Origin: Candidatus Doudnabacteria bacterium
GTDB taxonomy: Bacteria; Patescibacteriota; Doudnabacteria; UBA920
Direction: 5' to 3'
Assembly (NCBI GenBank): GCA_003151625.1
Contig: PLYC01000023.1
Span: 416 to 50,178, forward strand
Length of the DNA stretch: 49,763 bases
Positions 8,444 to 16,774 of the stretch are shown in pieces (positions within the stretch are counted from its first letter, which is position 1; every line of letters begins with the position of its first letter). The translations under genes and the position numbers were made by a program. The notes below the pieces were generated by a model. That model ran no database searches. It saw only the letters and a list, made by a program, of their open reading frames with translations, and was not told the DNA's origin.

Positions 8444-9820
8444 TCAATTAGGAACAAAGGTCACATCTGCCTGGCCTAAGGTTTGGGAGTTGTAGGCGTT
8501 TATCGGGAAGGTATTATTGAACAAAGAAATACGTTCTTCGTTAATAGTAATATCGCTTGTAGTCACCGGAGTTGCTATATTGGAATTATTAACATAGAAC
8601 GAGCCACCACTTTCAGCCACCACATACGAAGTTCCGGCAGTTACATTGACCGGAGTAATGGATGATGAAACCCAGGTATAGGTCACGCTGGATATTGTAG
8701 TGCTGGCCAAGACTGTGCCGCTTATATTATACAAATAAACAGTATGAGAACCGGTGTCCGCGCCTCTGACCCAAAGCTTGGTAATTTGTCCGTTCTTGTT
8801 TGGGGTAAATTTATAGCCATATGTACCGCCCCCAAAGATTCCGTTGGAAGCGGCACCAGCAAGGGTAGTAAGTGGAGTTTGAGGCGGACCTCCAGTAGAG
8901 CCAGTCGAACCACCGTTATTGTTAGGCACCTCCACCTGAATTTTCCTGCCTATCGCCGCGTTTATGGTATTAATACTAACGGCGGTTTTCCCAGTATACG
9001 GCAAACCCTTCCCAACCAAACCAAGCTGGTCGGCATAAGTACTAATTTTTACATAAATGTCTGCACTGCCGCTGGGGTTGATTAAAATTAATTGTTGCTG
9101 TAAATTAGGATTTAAAGTCCAGTACTCGGAAGAATTATACCGGGTCATAGCCACACTGCCGTCGGTAAGTAGACTGCCGATGCTTGAGCCGTCTGGCGCA
9201 TTCCAATAACCCTGGGTCTTGTCCGGCTGAGTACATGGGATGGTTGGATAAGGCGTGATAGCTTTAGGGTCAAATTCGCACAAATAAGCATAAAGAGCAT
9301 CGTCACTGCCGTTGGTGGTAATATAGTTTACGGTTACCAACCCATAATTGCACGGTCCTGATCCGGCGGTAACATCACAAAAATCATATTTATTTAACGT
9401 AGTATTAAAAACGGAGCCTGCCTTAACAACAACGGTAACTATGGGTGTAGACGTAGCAAGTACTGTTGGAGTTCCATTTAGAGTTACATTGTTGGAAAAA
9501 TTGCTTATGTAGCAACTAGAGGTGCCGCTCGGGCAGGCATGCCTTTCTAAGTTAAAAAAGGCCTGCTCTCCTACTCCGGTCGCGGCATAGAGCGCTGGTT
9601 CGGTTTTTAGCAAATCACCCGAAGACCTGACTTCTATAAACATTATTGTCGCCAAACTAAAACTTATGGCCAAAACCGAAGACAAAATTAAAATCGCCAA
9701 GAGCAACGTTACCCCCGCTTGTCGAGAATCTTTAATCTTTAATCTTGGCACAGTCATTCGACGTGCCACCCCGACTAATGACTGGGGTGAATCTTGAATC
9801 CTATTGGTTTGGTATATCAT
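8444..9820 (-). CDS. PilX-like minor pilin fused to a DUF4082-like domain
   Basis: A 458-residue protein. After a basic leader, a pilin-like hydrophobic N-helix begins at GVTLLLAILILSSVLAIS (about 35) and runs into LYAATGVGEQAFFNLER, the pattern of PilX N-terminal domains, which lack Glu5. The middle is Ser/Thr/Asn rich. After a GGSTGSTGGPP linker the C-terminus (about 310-458) matches DUF4082: GYKFTPNKNGQITKLWVR, GSHTVYLYNISGTVLAST, TAGTSYVVAES and FPINAYNSQ. DUF4082 is a secreted beta-sandwich found in sugar-associated surface proteins. As the last gene of the pseudopilin cluster, this could be a tip adhesin (inference). A heptamer repeat codes residues near 25. Confidence 0.75.
   Translation of the reverse strand: MIYQTNRIQDSPQSLVGVARRMTVPRLKIKDSRQAGVTLLLAILILSSVLAISFSLATIMFIEVRSSGDLLKTEPALYAATGVGEQAFFNLERHACPSGTSSCYISNFSNNVTLNGTPTVLATSTPIVTVVVKAGSVFNTTLNKYDFCDVTAGSGPCNYGLVTVNYITTNGSDDALYAYLCEFDPKAITPYPTIPCTQPDKTQGYWNAPDGSSIGSLLTDGSVAMTRYNSSEYWTLNPNLQQQLILINPSGSADIYVKISTYADQLGLVGKGLPYTGKTAVSINTINAAIGRKIQVEVPNNNGGSTGSTGGPPQTPLTTLAGAASNGIFGGGTYGYKFTPNKNGQITKLWVRGADTGSHTVYLYNISGTVLASTTISSVTYTWVSSSITPVNVTAGTSYVVAESGGSFYVNNSNIATPVTTSDITINEERISLFNNTFPINAYNSQTLGQADVTFVPN
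9728..9746. repeat. heptamer repeat in the pilin-DUF4082 gene
   Basis: ATCTTTAATCTTTAATCTT encodes RLKIKD just before the hydrophobic helix. It is the same AAGATTA heptamer as in ligA and guaA. Confidence 0.65.
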
Positions 9821-10559
9821 ATTTGTTCTCTGATACTGCCGTTTGATAATACATTGACACCTGTTCTCCTGTCGGTAATAAAACCATAAACTTAATAATG
9901 ATTACTACCGTTGGCTGAATTTTGGGCACCGAGCCGCCGGCGGGCTTGGTATAAGGATCTTTTTGCGGACGGACTATAAACATTAAGTTATCAATACGCG
10001 CATTGGGCGGATTTAATTTTTGAATTGCGGTTATATTATCCTTTTCCATAGCTAAAGTGCTGCCCCCGTTATTAGTGGAATCAAAATGGCTCGGAATGCT
10101 CCCTATGGTATCTACATAAATGACCCCATCGGCTTTTGCGTAATAAAAACACTCTTTAACGTTATCGGTATTAATAATCCCCAGCCAATTGCTTTTTGTA
10201 TTATAAATCGGGCTATCGCCTACCGAGACAGTACTACCGGGAGGCAAAGGAGGGCGACATGGGGCTTGGGGAGAATCATTGTTAATGCGAGGACCGTATT
10301 TCACATTACCGCTGTCCACATAATAATCGATTTGGCCGTTACGGACTTCCTTGACTAAAAATTCCACAAAATCGCGTGAATCCTGGGTAGCCTGCCTTAA
10401 AGCCTCCCCGCGTCGGTTGATTTTTAAAACATAATTAAACAAAGACAGTAAAGCCACTGCCACAATGGCAAAAATTACCGTGGCTACCATTATTTCCATC
10501 AATGTAAACCCAGCACCACTTTTCACTGATTGAATTTGTTTAACAGATTTAATTGGCAT
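9801..10559 (-). CDS. PilW/PulJ-like minor pseudopilin
   Basis: 252 aa. The class III prepilin leader ends in KSGAG, and cleavage is expected before FTLMEIMVATVIFAIVAVAL, with Glu5 present. The extended helix continues LFNYVLKINRRGEALRQATQ, then a soluble region of beta type with two Cys (APCRPP, NVKECFYY). Length and helix suit PilW/PulJ minor pilins that prime filament assembly. It overlaps the following PilX-like gene by 20 nt. The prepilin cleavage site itself is encoded by one arm of an inverted repeat whose other arm lies in the 5' untranslated region. Confidence 0.85.
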   Translation of the reverse strand: MPIKSVKQIQSVKSGAGFTLMEIMVATVIFAIVAVALLSLFNYVLKINRRGEALRQATQDSRDFVEFLVKEVRNGQIDYYVDSGNVKYGPRINNDSPQAPCRPPLPPGSTVSVGDSPIYNTKSNWLGIINTDNVKECFYYAKADGVIYVDTIGSIPSHFDSTNNGGSTLAMEKDNITAIQKLNPPNARIDNLMFIVRPQKDPYTKPAGGSVPKIQPTVVIIIKFMVLLPTGEQVSMYYQTAVSENKYDIPNQ

Positions 10560-10609
10560 AACAATTTTAATTTCCCTACTATTTATATTAGAAAAAAGTG
10601 GTGCTGGGT
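10508..10609. repeat. inverted repeat spanning the PilW-like start
   Basis: ACCCAGCACCACTTTT (10508-10523, inside the gene) and AAAAGTGGTGCTGGGT (10594-10609, upstream of the start) are perfect complements. In mRNA the start codon at 10559 would lie in the loop. The arm sequence is shared with the repeat at 366-463. Confidence 0.8.
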
Positions 10610-10629
10610 AAACCCTTTTTCCGCGGTAG

Positions 10630-11382
10630 CTAAAAATTCTTCCAGTTAGTTAAATAAGTATCCAGTTCCAACCTGCAAGACACCGATGCGCTGGAAAAAT
10701 CGGACGCCGCAGGGCATTTTTTGTCTACCCACCAGACCTGTGACTGTACTTTTAACATAGAAAGATTCGCGTCATTATTATAAGGAGCGTCGGTAGTATC
10801 ATTTGTAATTATAATTTTTCGGCAATAACCGGAGTTGCTGTTTAGACAGGTTACGCCGCTTCCCGGGCTGTAAAAACCGGTGGTACCGGAATTGTTGGCG
10901 TTAAAATTTAAGCCGTAATATGAATTATTGTCTTTTTTTAAAATCCAAAGATTTGCGGCCGAAGAATCAAAACCCAAGTAATAAAAATTTCCCGCGGTTG
11001 TGCCTGTGCCATTACAATTGTTGGTAGAATTATCGGACGAATTTAAACAGAAAGTTTTATTCAGCCAATTAACATAACAATCGGCAGTCAGCTGGCCAAC
11101 GGGACTTGAGGCAAAATTATAGCATCCTGGGGGGTTGGTAAGAGGATCTTTTATGGTGTCCTGCAACCAATTAGTGTCGCGCATATTCCTGACCGCTTCC
11201 AGACCTTCCCGAGCCAAGCCAGTGGCGATAATTTGTTTTACAATGCCCCCTGAAGAATTAAAAGCGTAAATGGCCAAACCGACAGAGGCGGTTAAGCCCA
11301 TTGTTAAAATAAACACGGCCGCCAAAGTTTCAATTAAAGTCTGTCCTGCTGAATATATTTTGTTTTGCCTTTTAATTTTCAT
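10630..11382 (-). CDS. PilV-like minor pseudopilin
   Basis: 250 aa. The prepilin-type N-terminus is SAGQTLIETLAAVFILTMGLT with Glu near +5 and a short basic leader (MKIKRQNKIY). GIVKQIIATGLAREGLEAVRNMRDTNWL follows, the PilV-type helix seen in many CPR pseudopilins. The soluble part contains several Cys (CYNF, CYVN, CLNS, CRKI, CPAA, CRLE), so disulfides are plausible; a VKOR is encoded at 35390. It is a probable subunit of the pilus-initiating minor pilin complex. Confidence 0.83.
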   Translation of the reverse strand: MKIKRQNKIYSAGQTLIETLAAVFILTMGLTASVGLAIYAFNSSGGIVKQIIATGLAREGLEAVRNMRDTNWLQDTIKDPLTNPPGCYNFASSPVGQLTADCYVNWLNKTFCLNSSDNSTNNCNGTGTTAGNFYYLGFDSSAANLWILKKDNNSYYGLNFNANNSGTTGFYSPGSGVTCLNSNSGYCRKIIITNDTTDAPYNNDANLSMLKVQSQVWWVDKKCPAASDFSSASVSCRLELDTYLTNWKNF

Positions 11383-11436
11383 TTTTATGAGACTTAAACG
11401 TTTAAGGAGAGCGTCCTCAGTCAGCCAAATGTAGTA

Positions 11437-12198
11437 TTAATTGAAAGTTACCGAACCAGTTATCGCGTTTATAGTGACGGTTTTAAAAACAGTTTTGCCG
11501 GTATCGCTTAGAGTGATTGTCATTATAGAGTCGGTGCTGGCGCTACAGGGCGGTGGATTTCCACTGCTGTTGCAAGAAACGTTATTCTGGAAGTTAATAA
11601 TTTTTTCATAATCATTTGAGTCATCCGATGAAGGGATTGTGTAAGGCATACTGGCAGGGTTTAGCGGATTGCATCCCTTGTCAAGAATTACTTTGGCAAA
11701 AGGTGCGGCGTAAACCAAGAACGCGCAGGTTGGAGTTTGTAAATATTGATTGGGGGGACTATATTGATTTGCCGCGTCGCCAGCCGCGGAACGGTCGATG
11801 GTTATGGGATAGGTAGCGGGAGTAATTGTGGCAATTTGGATATTTGCGGGCAGATTTATGGTTTGAATGTCCACAAGCATGGGTGCGCTGCTAACATTAT
11901 ATATTGCCTCAAGAGTATATTGTGTGGGTTTGGATAAATCGAATTTGAGTACATAAAACTGAACCGATTGGCCTCCGGACAAAGTTCTGGCAGATAGTGT
12001 GTAGCTTTGGGCCAATCTAATGTTGCTGACCAGCTCATTTTGAGCAATCTTAACATTTCGCCCCGCCCTTTGCCCGGCTAAATTTATAACCATAGCCGTG
12101 GCCAGCATAACCATAATCACCAAAACCACCATTAGTTCCATAAGGGTGAATCCGGAATCAGGTTTTAGATTTAAGGTTTTAGATTTAAGGTTTAACAT
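11437..12198 (-). CDS. GspH/FimT-like pseudopilin
   Basis: 253 aa. Leader followed by SGFTLMELMVVLVIMVMLATAMVI with Glu5, then AQNELVSNIRLAQSYTLSARTL, the GspH/FimT signature helix. The first 13 codons (LNLKSKTLNLK) are translated from a 14-nt-period repeat at 12161-12195, so the natural start may have been altered by repeat insertion or expansion. It is first of the four minor pseudopilins after the prepilin peptidase gene. Confidence 0.85.
   Translation of the reverse strand: MLNLKSKTLNLKPDSGFTLMELMVVLVIMVMLATAMVINLAGQRAGRNVKIAQNELVSNIRLAQSYTLSARTLSGGQSVQFYVLKFDLSKPTQYTLEAIYNVSSAPMLVDIQTINLPANIQIATITPATYPITIDRSAAGDAANQYSPPNQYLQTPTCAFLVYAAPFAKVILDKGCNPLNPASMPYTIPSSDDSNDYEKIINFQNNVSCNSSGNPPPCSASTDSIMTITLSDTGKTVFKTVTINAITGSVTFN
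12161..12195. repeat. tandem repeat at start of FimT-like gene
   Basis: GGTTTTAGATTTAA occurs about 2.5 times in tandem (period 14, i.e. two heptamers). It encodes the N-terminal residues of the prepilin leader, and the leader length would change with copy number. Confidence 0.75.
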
Positions 12199-12342
12199 TT
12201 CAAAAATTTTTGTTTCAAAACCGAATGAACGAAATTTAAACTGAAATTAGGGAATTGTGAAATTAATTAGAGCAAACGATACCCCCACAATTTCTCTAAG
12301 TTCCATATAATTTCATAATTTCTTTTGTACTCTTATTATGCC

Positions 12343-13146
12343 TTAAAAACCCAAAATTGCCAAATACCAATTTAGCACTTTGTCCCCATAAAACAAGGCC
12401 AAAACAGTGCCCAAAGCCAAAAATGTGCCAAAAGGAATCTGACTTTTTAAGTTTTTTCCCATAAATATGAGCAAAAATGCCGAAACTACCCCGCCTAACA
12501 ATATTGCCAGCATAAAACCTACTAAAATTAGTGGCCATCCTAAAGCCAAACCAAGCAAAATTGCTAGTTTAACATCGCCAAAACCCAGCCAAAGCCCTTT
12601 GGAAAAAAACCAGACCAGATAAAAAAACACCCAGAGGACTGCCGCTGCTATAAGCCCAGATAAAAAGTTACTATGCGGGCTAAAAATATTTATTTTCAGG
12701 CAAACATCTAAAATTATATTTAATAAAAATATGGCGCCGGAGACCGGGAAGATTACTTCGTCTAAAATTAAAAAATGCTCCAAATCAACAACAAAAATTA
12801 CGACGAGAGCAGCCAAAATTATCCAATATTTTAAAAGCTGTATTGCCGGTACCAAATTTTGCGGTTGTATATAATAATAGGAGACGGCAAACAACAGCCC
12901 GGTAATGGCTTCTAAAATAAAATAGCGCGGAGAAATTTTTACTTTACAATATCGGCAATTTCCGAATAAAAACAAATAACTTAGTAAAGGAGCCAAATCC
13001 AAAACCCCCAGCGTGTGCCCGCATGAGATGCAGTGAGAACGTCCGTTTAGGGATTGATTCGCCGGCAAACGCAATATGATCACGTTTAAAAAACTGCCGA
13101 TTATTGAACCAAAGCAAAACGCTAAAAAAGTTAAAATTAATTGCAT
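12343..13146 (-). CDS. pilD: prepilin peptidase
   Basis: 267 aa membrane aspartyl protease that cleaves, and usually N-methylates, prepilins. FGSIIGSFLNVIILRLP at about 13-29 is the conserved start. A cytoplasmic zinc-binding segment has two CxxC pairs (CISC, CRYC). Eight or so membrane helices follow, with the catalytic Asp residues in VVDLEHFLILDE and GFGDVKLAILLG (the GxGD protease motif). It lies between the O-antigen-ligase-like gene and the pseudopilins and would process all pilins encoded here. Confidence 0.95.
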   Translation of the reverse strand: MQLILTFLAFCFGSIIGSFLNVIILRLPANQSLNGRSHCISCGHTLGVLDLAPLLSYLFLFGNCRYCKVKISPRYFILEAITGLLFAVSYYYIQPQNLVPAIQLLKYWIILAALVVIFVVDLEHFLILDEVIFPVSGAIFLLNIILDVCLKINIFSPHSNFLSGLIAAAVLWVFFYLVWFFSKGLWLGFGDVKLAILLGLALGWPLILVGFMLAILLGGVVSAFLLIFMGKNLKSQIPFGTFLALGTVLALFYGDKVLNWYLAILGF

Positions 13147-13163
13147 AAATTTTGTTTATAAAT

Positions 13164-13264
13164 CTTGTCCGGTTGATGGGCACCATCAGGGATAAATCTT
13201 TTATTTAAGTTGACGATAATTACCGGACAAGCCTGGTTTTTTAAACTCCCTGAAGGTGCCCATC
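13164..13264. repeat. two interlocking inverted repeats
   Basis: CTTGTCCGGT (13164-13173) pairs with ACCGGACAAG (13222-13231). GATGGGCACCATCAGGGA (13175-13192) pairs with TCCCTGAAGGTGCCCATC (13247-13264, one mismatch). The pairs cross instead of nesting, so one element may have inserted into another, or a pseudoknot could form. The second arm shares TGGGCACC with the proA and purA palindromes. Confidence 0.75.
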
Positions 13265-13289
13265 AGGAAACCGCGACTTAGCCTTAACT

Positions 13290-15278
13290 TTATTCCAAAT
13301 GAGCGGCTTGGGGGGCGATTTGGAAAGGCACTTTTTTAATATCGGCTTGATGTTTGACCAGATATAAATAATATTCCAGTTGAGGAATATCAGGCCTGGT
13401 CTTAAAAGCCCTGGACAAAGCCTGAATAGTTGCCGATCTGTTGTTTTCCAACTGATAAATTTTTGCCAGCAAAACCCAAGGGGCAAAATTACTGTCATCC
13501 AGCGTTAAATTTTTAATGACAGCCGATTTGGACGCATTTAAGTCGCCAAGCTGATAATAATACAAAGACTCCTGACCGTACCTGTCCGCAAAATATTTAT
13601 CTATACTCAATGAATGGTTCATTTCGTCTATGGCGAATTGCAAATAAATTTTATTCCCGGTGGATATATAAAGTAAATTATACATATTGCTGGCTTCCAG
13701 GTATGTGCCGGCCTGTGCGGGATGAATGGCGGTAAATTTTTTAATATCATTACTAATAACATCTGGGTCGGTTTTTAAACCAATCTCTCCGCCTATCCTG
13801 TAAATTTCATAAAGCTGATTTGTCGGATTAACTTTTTCCGCCAACGAGCTAAGCTTCAAAGAACGCTGGTAATCCCCGTTTAAATACCCCTGTTTGGCAA
13901 AGCCGAACAAGTATTCGGAAAATACCAAGTCAACTCCAAAAATTATTAATACGATTCCCAAAGCATATCCTGCCCATTTAAGCCTGTTAACGAGCGAGAA
14001 GCTTTTGGTGCGGGTGTATTCAACCAGCAACCCAGAGAGAATAACAGCTAGCAGTAAAAACATCGGGATAGGCGCCGGGTTAAAACTCACGCCAACACAC
14101 CAAGCGACGAGCGCAGACAAACTGGCTATTGTAAGCAAGTCTTTATCCGTTTGTAATTTTTTTACACCGCAATACCCCGATGTTGCCAGGAGGCCTAAAA
14201 AAATTAAAAGGAACGGCAAACCGCCGGTTACGGCCAAACGCAAAAATAAATTGTGGGGATCGTCAAAAACCCCAATTTGAGGTCTGGCCGGCCTATTCTG
14301 CTCAAAAAATAATGAAAAAGTTCCAAGCCCGCTTCCCAAAACAGGATGCAAAGCCACGCCGTGAAGCGATATCTGCCAGGCCGCCAGCCTGGAAGTTGTG
14401 TTGGAATCTGCGTTTTGAATAACCGAAGCAACAGCCAAAGGGCGACTCACATCCAAAAAAATATTCCCGAAACCCAAGCCCAGCAAAACCACTACAAGTA
14501 AACCAAAAAAGATTTTTTTTGGGAAACGAAAAATCAACAACAAAACCAATGTTGTGCAAGCAAAGGCAAACATCGCCAAAAGCGCGCCCCGGCTGGCTAA
14601 AAACAAATTAGCCGTAAAAATTATAAAAACGCATAAGCCGAAGTAAATTTTAGAAGGGAATTTTTTGGCCTGGAGCCAAAAATACAAAACAAAGGGCATA
14701 ATGGCGGCCAAAAACATGGCACTAAAATCGGGGTTTCCCAAAAGGCTGGGTCCCTGGACAAAGCCTGTGCCAGTACCCGCGAAATAGGTAATGTTAAAAG
14801 CCTGCAGGCAGGCAATTACAGAAACCGCCAGAGCATCAAAAACCAAAATTTTTAATAAAAAAATAAACTTGTCTTTGTCCAGCGTGTTTACCAACAATAT
14901 TAAAAAAATAATTAATGCGGAGTAAAAAACCAAGCTGTCTGTAAAACGGTAATACGTGCCAAAAACGCTGTACAAAACATCAATGGAAAAAATTGTGGAA
15001 AGCAACGCCCAAATAAAAAAACCCGCCATTAAATAAAAAAAGGCTTTATTGAATTTCCAATCCCCGGAATTTTTTAACTGGTGATAAAGAAAAGACAATA
15101 AAGCACAGCCAACCAAAACCAGCATCAGGCTGAATTTGATTGTTTCAAAATTTTCATTGGTCAGTAAAATAAAGGCCAATGGGCAGATAAAAACCAAAAA
15201 ACTCAAGCAACTGAATGTTGAGTCTTCGCGATACGGCAAACGAAGTTTTTCTAAGTTGAACATCATTAGTAATGACAA
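13290..15278 (-). CDS. O-antigen ligase-like membrane protein with C-terminal TPRs
   Basis: 662 aa. The first 460 residues hold about 12 membrane helices with Wzy/WaaL-type features: LASRGALLAMFAFACT, and the periplasmic-loop motif HPVLGSGLGTFSLFFEQNRP followed by DDPHNLFLRLAVTGG. Residues about 480-650 form TPR-like helical pairs (GYLNGDYQRSLKLSSLAEKV, YYQLGDLNASKSAVIKNLTL, YQLENNRSATIQALSRAF). In pilus loci such proteins may be pilin glycosyl-ligases (PglL/TfpO-like) instead of lipopolysaccharide ligases; CPR bacteria generally lack an outer membrane, so pilin or S-layer glycosylation is the better guess. The start is uncertain: TTG at 15278 or ATG at 15266/15263. Confidence 0.8.
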   Translation of the reverse strand: MSLLMMFNLEKLRLPYREDSTFSCLSFLVFICPLAFILLTNENFETIKFSLMLVLVGCALLSFLYHQLKNSGDWKFNKAFFYLMAGFFIWALLSTIFSIDVLYSVFGTYYRFTDSLVFYSALIIFLILLVNTLDKDKFIFLLKILVFDALAVSVIACLQAFNITYFAGTGTGFVQGPSLLGNPDFSAMFLAAIMPFVLYFWLQAKKFPSKIYFGLCVFIIFTANLFLASRGALLAMFAFACTTLVLLLIFRFPKKIFFGLLVVVLLGLGFGNIFLDVSRPLAVASVIQNADSNTTSRLAAWQISLHGVALHPVLGSGLGTFSLFFEQNRPARPQIGVFDDPHNLFLRLAVTGGLPFLLIFLGLLATSGYCGVKKLQTDKDLLTIASLSALVAWCVGVSFNPAPIPMFLLLAVILSGLLVEYTRTKSFSLVNRLKWAGYALGIVLIIFGVDLVFSEYLFGFAKQGYLNGDYQRSLKLSSLAEKVNPTNQLYEIYRIGGEIGLKTDPDVISNDIKKFTAIHPAQAGTYLEASNMYNLLYISTGNKIYLQFAIDEMNHSLSIDKYFADRYGQESLYYYQLGDLNASKSAVIKNLTLDDSNFAPWVLLAKIYQLENNRSATIQALSRAFKTRPDIPQLEYYLYLVKHQADIKKVPFQIAPQAAHLE

Positions 15279-15283
15279 AATTT

Positions 15284-15533
15284 ACCTGCCCGCCATGCCA
15301 TAATTTCGATGGCGAGAATGCCAGATTAAATAATTAGCTTTAATAATTAGCACCTTGCGCCAAAGCAGGCTTGGCAGGCGGGAAAAATTGACATAATTGA
15401 CAAAACGATAAGCTTTATTTTCATTTATAGCTATCATCCCGAGCCCGATTTGTCGGGAGAGGGATCCCTCACTTCGTTCGGGACGGCAGTAAACTGCCGA
15501 TTTTGTCAATTTTTTAAATTTTGTACATTTTTG
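15284..15533. repeat. intergenic palindromic repeat region
   Basis: No credible gene. CCTGCCCGCC near 15283 has its complement GGCGGGC near 15376, and CCCGATTTGTCGGG is followed by GATCCCTCACTTCGTTCGGGA near 15442-15482. Such hairpin patches are common between CPR genes. The weak minus-strand ORF across it (PERSEGSL peptide) is a translated repeat. Confidence 0.5.
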
Positions 15534-15962
15534 TCATTTCCCAATACTGTTCCACCCCGCCTTATATCCTCCCTCCGCCGTCGGCAAGCAAAAGCTTAAC
15601 TGGAAAGTTACCGGATCCGGTCTTTTATAAACAAAACTTTGGCTGCAGTTAGATGACGAATAATTGGGCAGAGGAAAATTGCTCATATAGGTTAACATAA
15701 GATTTTGATTGTCAAATTCCGTGGCTGTTGGGTAGCGGTTTTGGTCCTGATAAAAAAATTGCAGGGCTTGCGCCGCGCTCTTGGCGGTTTGAATGACTAT
15801 TTTGGCCTGGGAAATTTTTTGCCCCATGGAATTTCCCCAAGAAATGACCAATAATAAAACAACAGCCGCTAACAGGCTGCTAAATAAAATTTTGATTTTG
15901 TTTGAAAAATGAAAATCCACTTTGATATTTGACTTTAACTGACGGACATCCGCCAATAGCAT
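15534..15962 (-). CDS. pilin-like membrane protein without a prepilin cleavage site
   Basis: 142 aa. One membrane helix at about 24-45 (KILFSSLLAAVVLLLVISWG) is followed by AKSAAQALQFFYQDQNRYPTATEFD. This closely resembles the segment after the N-helix in the neighbouring major pilin (LASAMELYFNDQNSYPTQ). No Gly-Phe-Thr-Leu-x-Glu processing site is present. It is probably a pilin paralogue that stays membrane-bound, for example a pilin-like regulator or assembly factor (inference). Two Cys (NCSQ, SFCLP) match those of the pilin tail. Confidence 0.65.
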   Translation of the reverse strand: MLLADVRQLKSNIKVDFHFSNKIKILFSSLLAAVVLLLVISWGNSMGQKISQAKIVIQTAKSAAQALQFFYQDQNRYPTATEFDNQNLMLTYMSNFPLPNYSSSNCSQSFVYKRPDPVTFQLSFCLPTAEGGYKAGWNSIGK

Positions 15963-16021
15963 TTATTTCAATATTTTCTATCCCGCCCCACTTCTGGGAC
16001 GGGATAGAAAATTAAACTAAA

Positions 16022-16534
16022 CTATTGAATACCAGCTGGGGTCAAGGTATGCTGACCTGCGGAATAACCGCCTGTCACTGCTCCTAAACAGAAAGTAAGG
16101 GCATAAACATTTGTCGTGTTAGTTGCGTTGTTGGCTACCCAGACATAATCACCGTTATTGAAGTTTGTGCAAGTACCGTCTGCCGGAGCAGGCGCCGTAG
16201 GAAGCAAACCTATATAATTCGGAGCGATATTCGGTAAACCAAGATTGGTGTTAGTTTTACCGCTTCCTGGAGATCCCATAGTACCACCGGCTTGGGTCGG
16301 ATAACTGTTTTGGTCGTTAAAATACAACTCCATAGCTGAAGCTAACTGCCTGATATCGGCAATTCTTTTTGCGTCCCTGGCCTTGGCTCGAGCCCCATTT
16401 AAGGCCAATAAGACCACAGAAGCTAAAAGACCGATAATGGCAATAACTACCAGCAATTCGATTAAAGTAAATCCAGATTTATTTTTGTTTCTCAATGTTT
16501 TCACCCCCAATCTTAGTCTAAAATAACCCTTCAA
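16022..16534 (-). CDS. pilA: type IV major pilin
   Basis: 170 aa. The leader ends KNKSG; cleavage is expected before FTLIELLVVIAIIGLLASVV with Glu5. The helix then continues into NGARAKARDAKRIADIRQLA, then AMELYFNDQNSYPTQ, all typical of CPR and Gram-positive pilins. Two Cys toward the C-terminus (GTCTNF, LTFCLG) may form the D-region disulfide. It has its own strong promoter upstream, as expected for the most abundant filament subunit, and lies between pilC and the pilin-like paralogue. Confidence 0.93.
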   Translation of the reverse strand: MKGYFRLRLGVKTLRNKNKSGFTLIELLVVIAIIGLLASVVLLALNGARAKARDAKRIADIRQLASAMELYFNDQNSYPTQAGGTMGSPGSGKTNTNLGLPNIAPNYIGLLPTAPAPADGTCTNFNNGDYVWVANNATNTTNVYALTFCLGAVTGGYSAGQHTLTPAGIQ

Positions 16535-16641
16535 GTTCCCGCCGAACGTTAAGCCAGAAAAAACCAGCTTAAGCTCTTTGTTCCCTCCAACTTAAGTTAC
16601 GACTTTTTTAGAAAATGAAGGATAATATTTAAGTTAAGTTT

Positions 16642-16669
16642 ATTATACCATTTTTCATACAAACAGCAA
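16642..16669 (-). promoter_or_regulatory. promoter of the major pilin gene
   Basis: Minus strand TTGCTG (16664-16669), 16-nt spacer ending TGG, and TATAAT (16642-16647). The extended -10 and consensus hexamer suggest strong, independent expression of pilin with a 5' leader of about 100 nt. Confidence 0.7.
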
Positions 16670-16693
16670 GGAAAGTTATGCACAGAGAATAAC

Positions 16694-16771
16694 TAATAAT
16701 CGGTAATTTATAACCCATAACAGGAACACGCTACTAGAGTTATAGGTTATAAATTATTAATTATCAGTTAC
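16694..16771. repeat. imperfect inverted repeat between pilC and pilin
   Basis: TAATTTATAACCCATAAC near 16704 is complementary to GTTATAGGTTATAAATTA near 16740, extended by AT-rich flanks. It could slow readthrough from pilC into the pilin transcription unit. Confidence 0.6.
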
Positions 16772-16774
16772 TGT

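Noticed and set aside
15282-15509. 75-codon minus-strand ORF
   Set aside because: Encodes PERSEGS-type peptide from a palindromic repeat region; no SD and no protein-like pattern.
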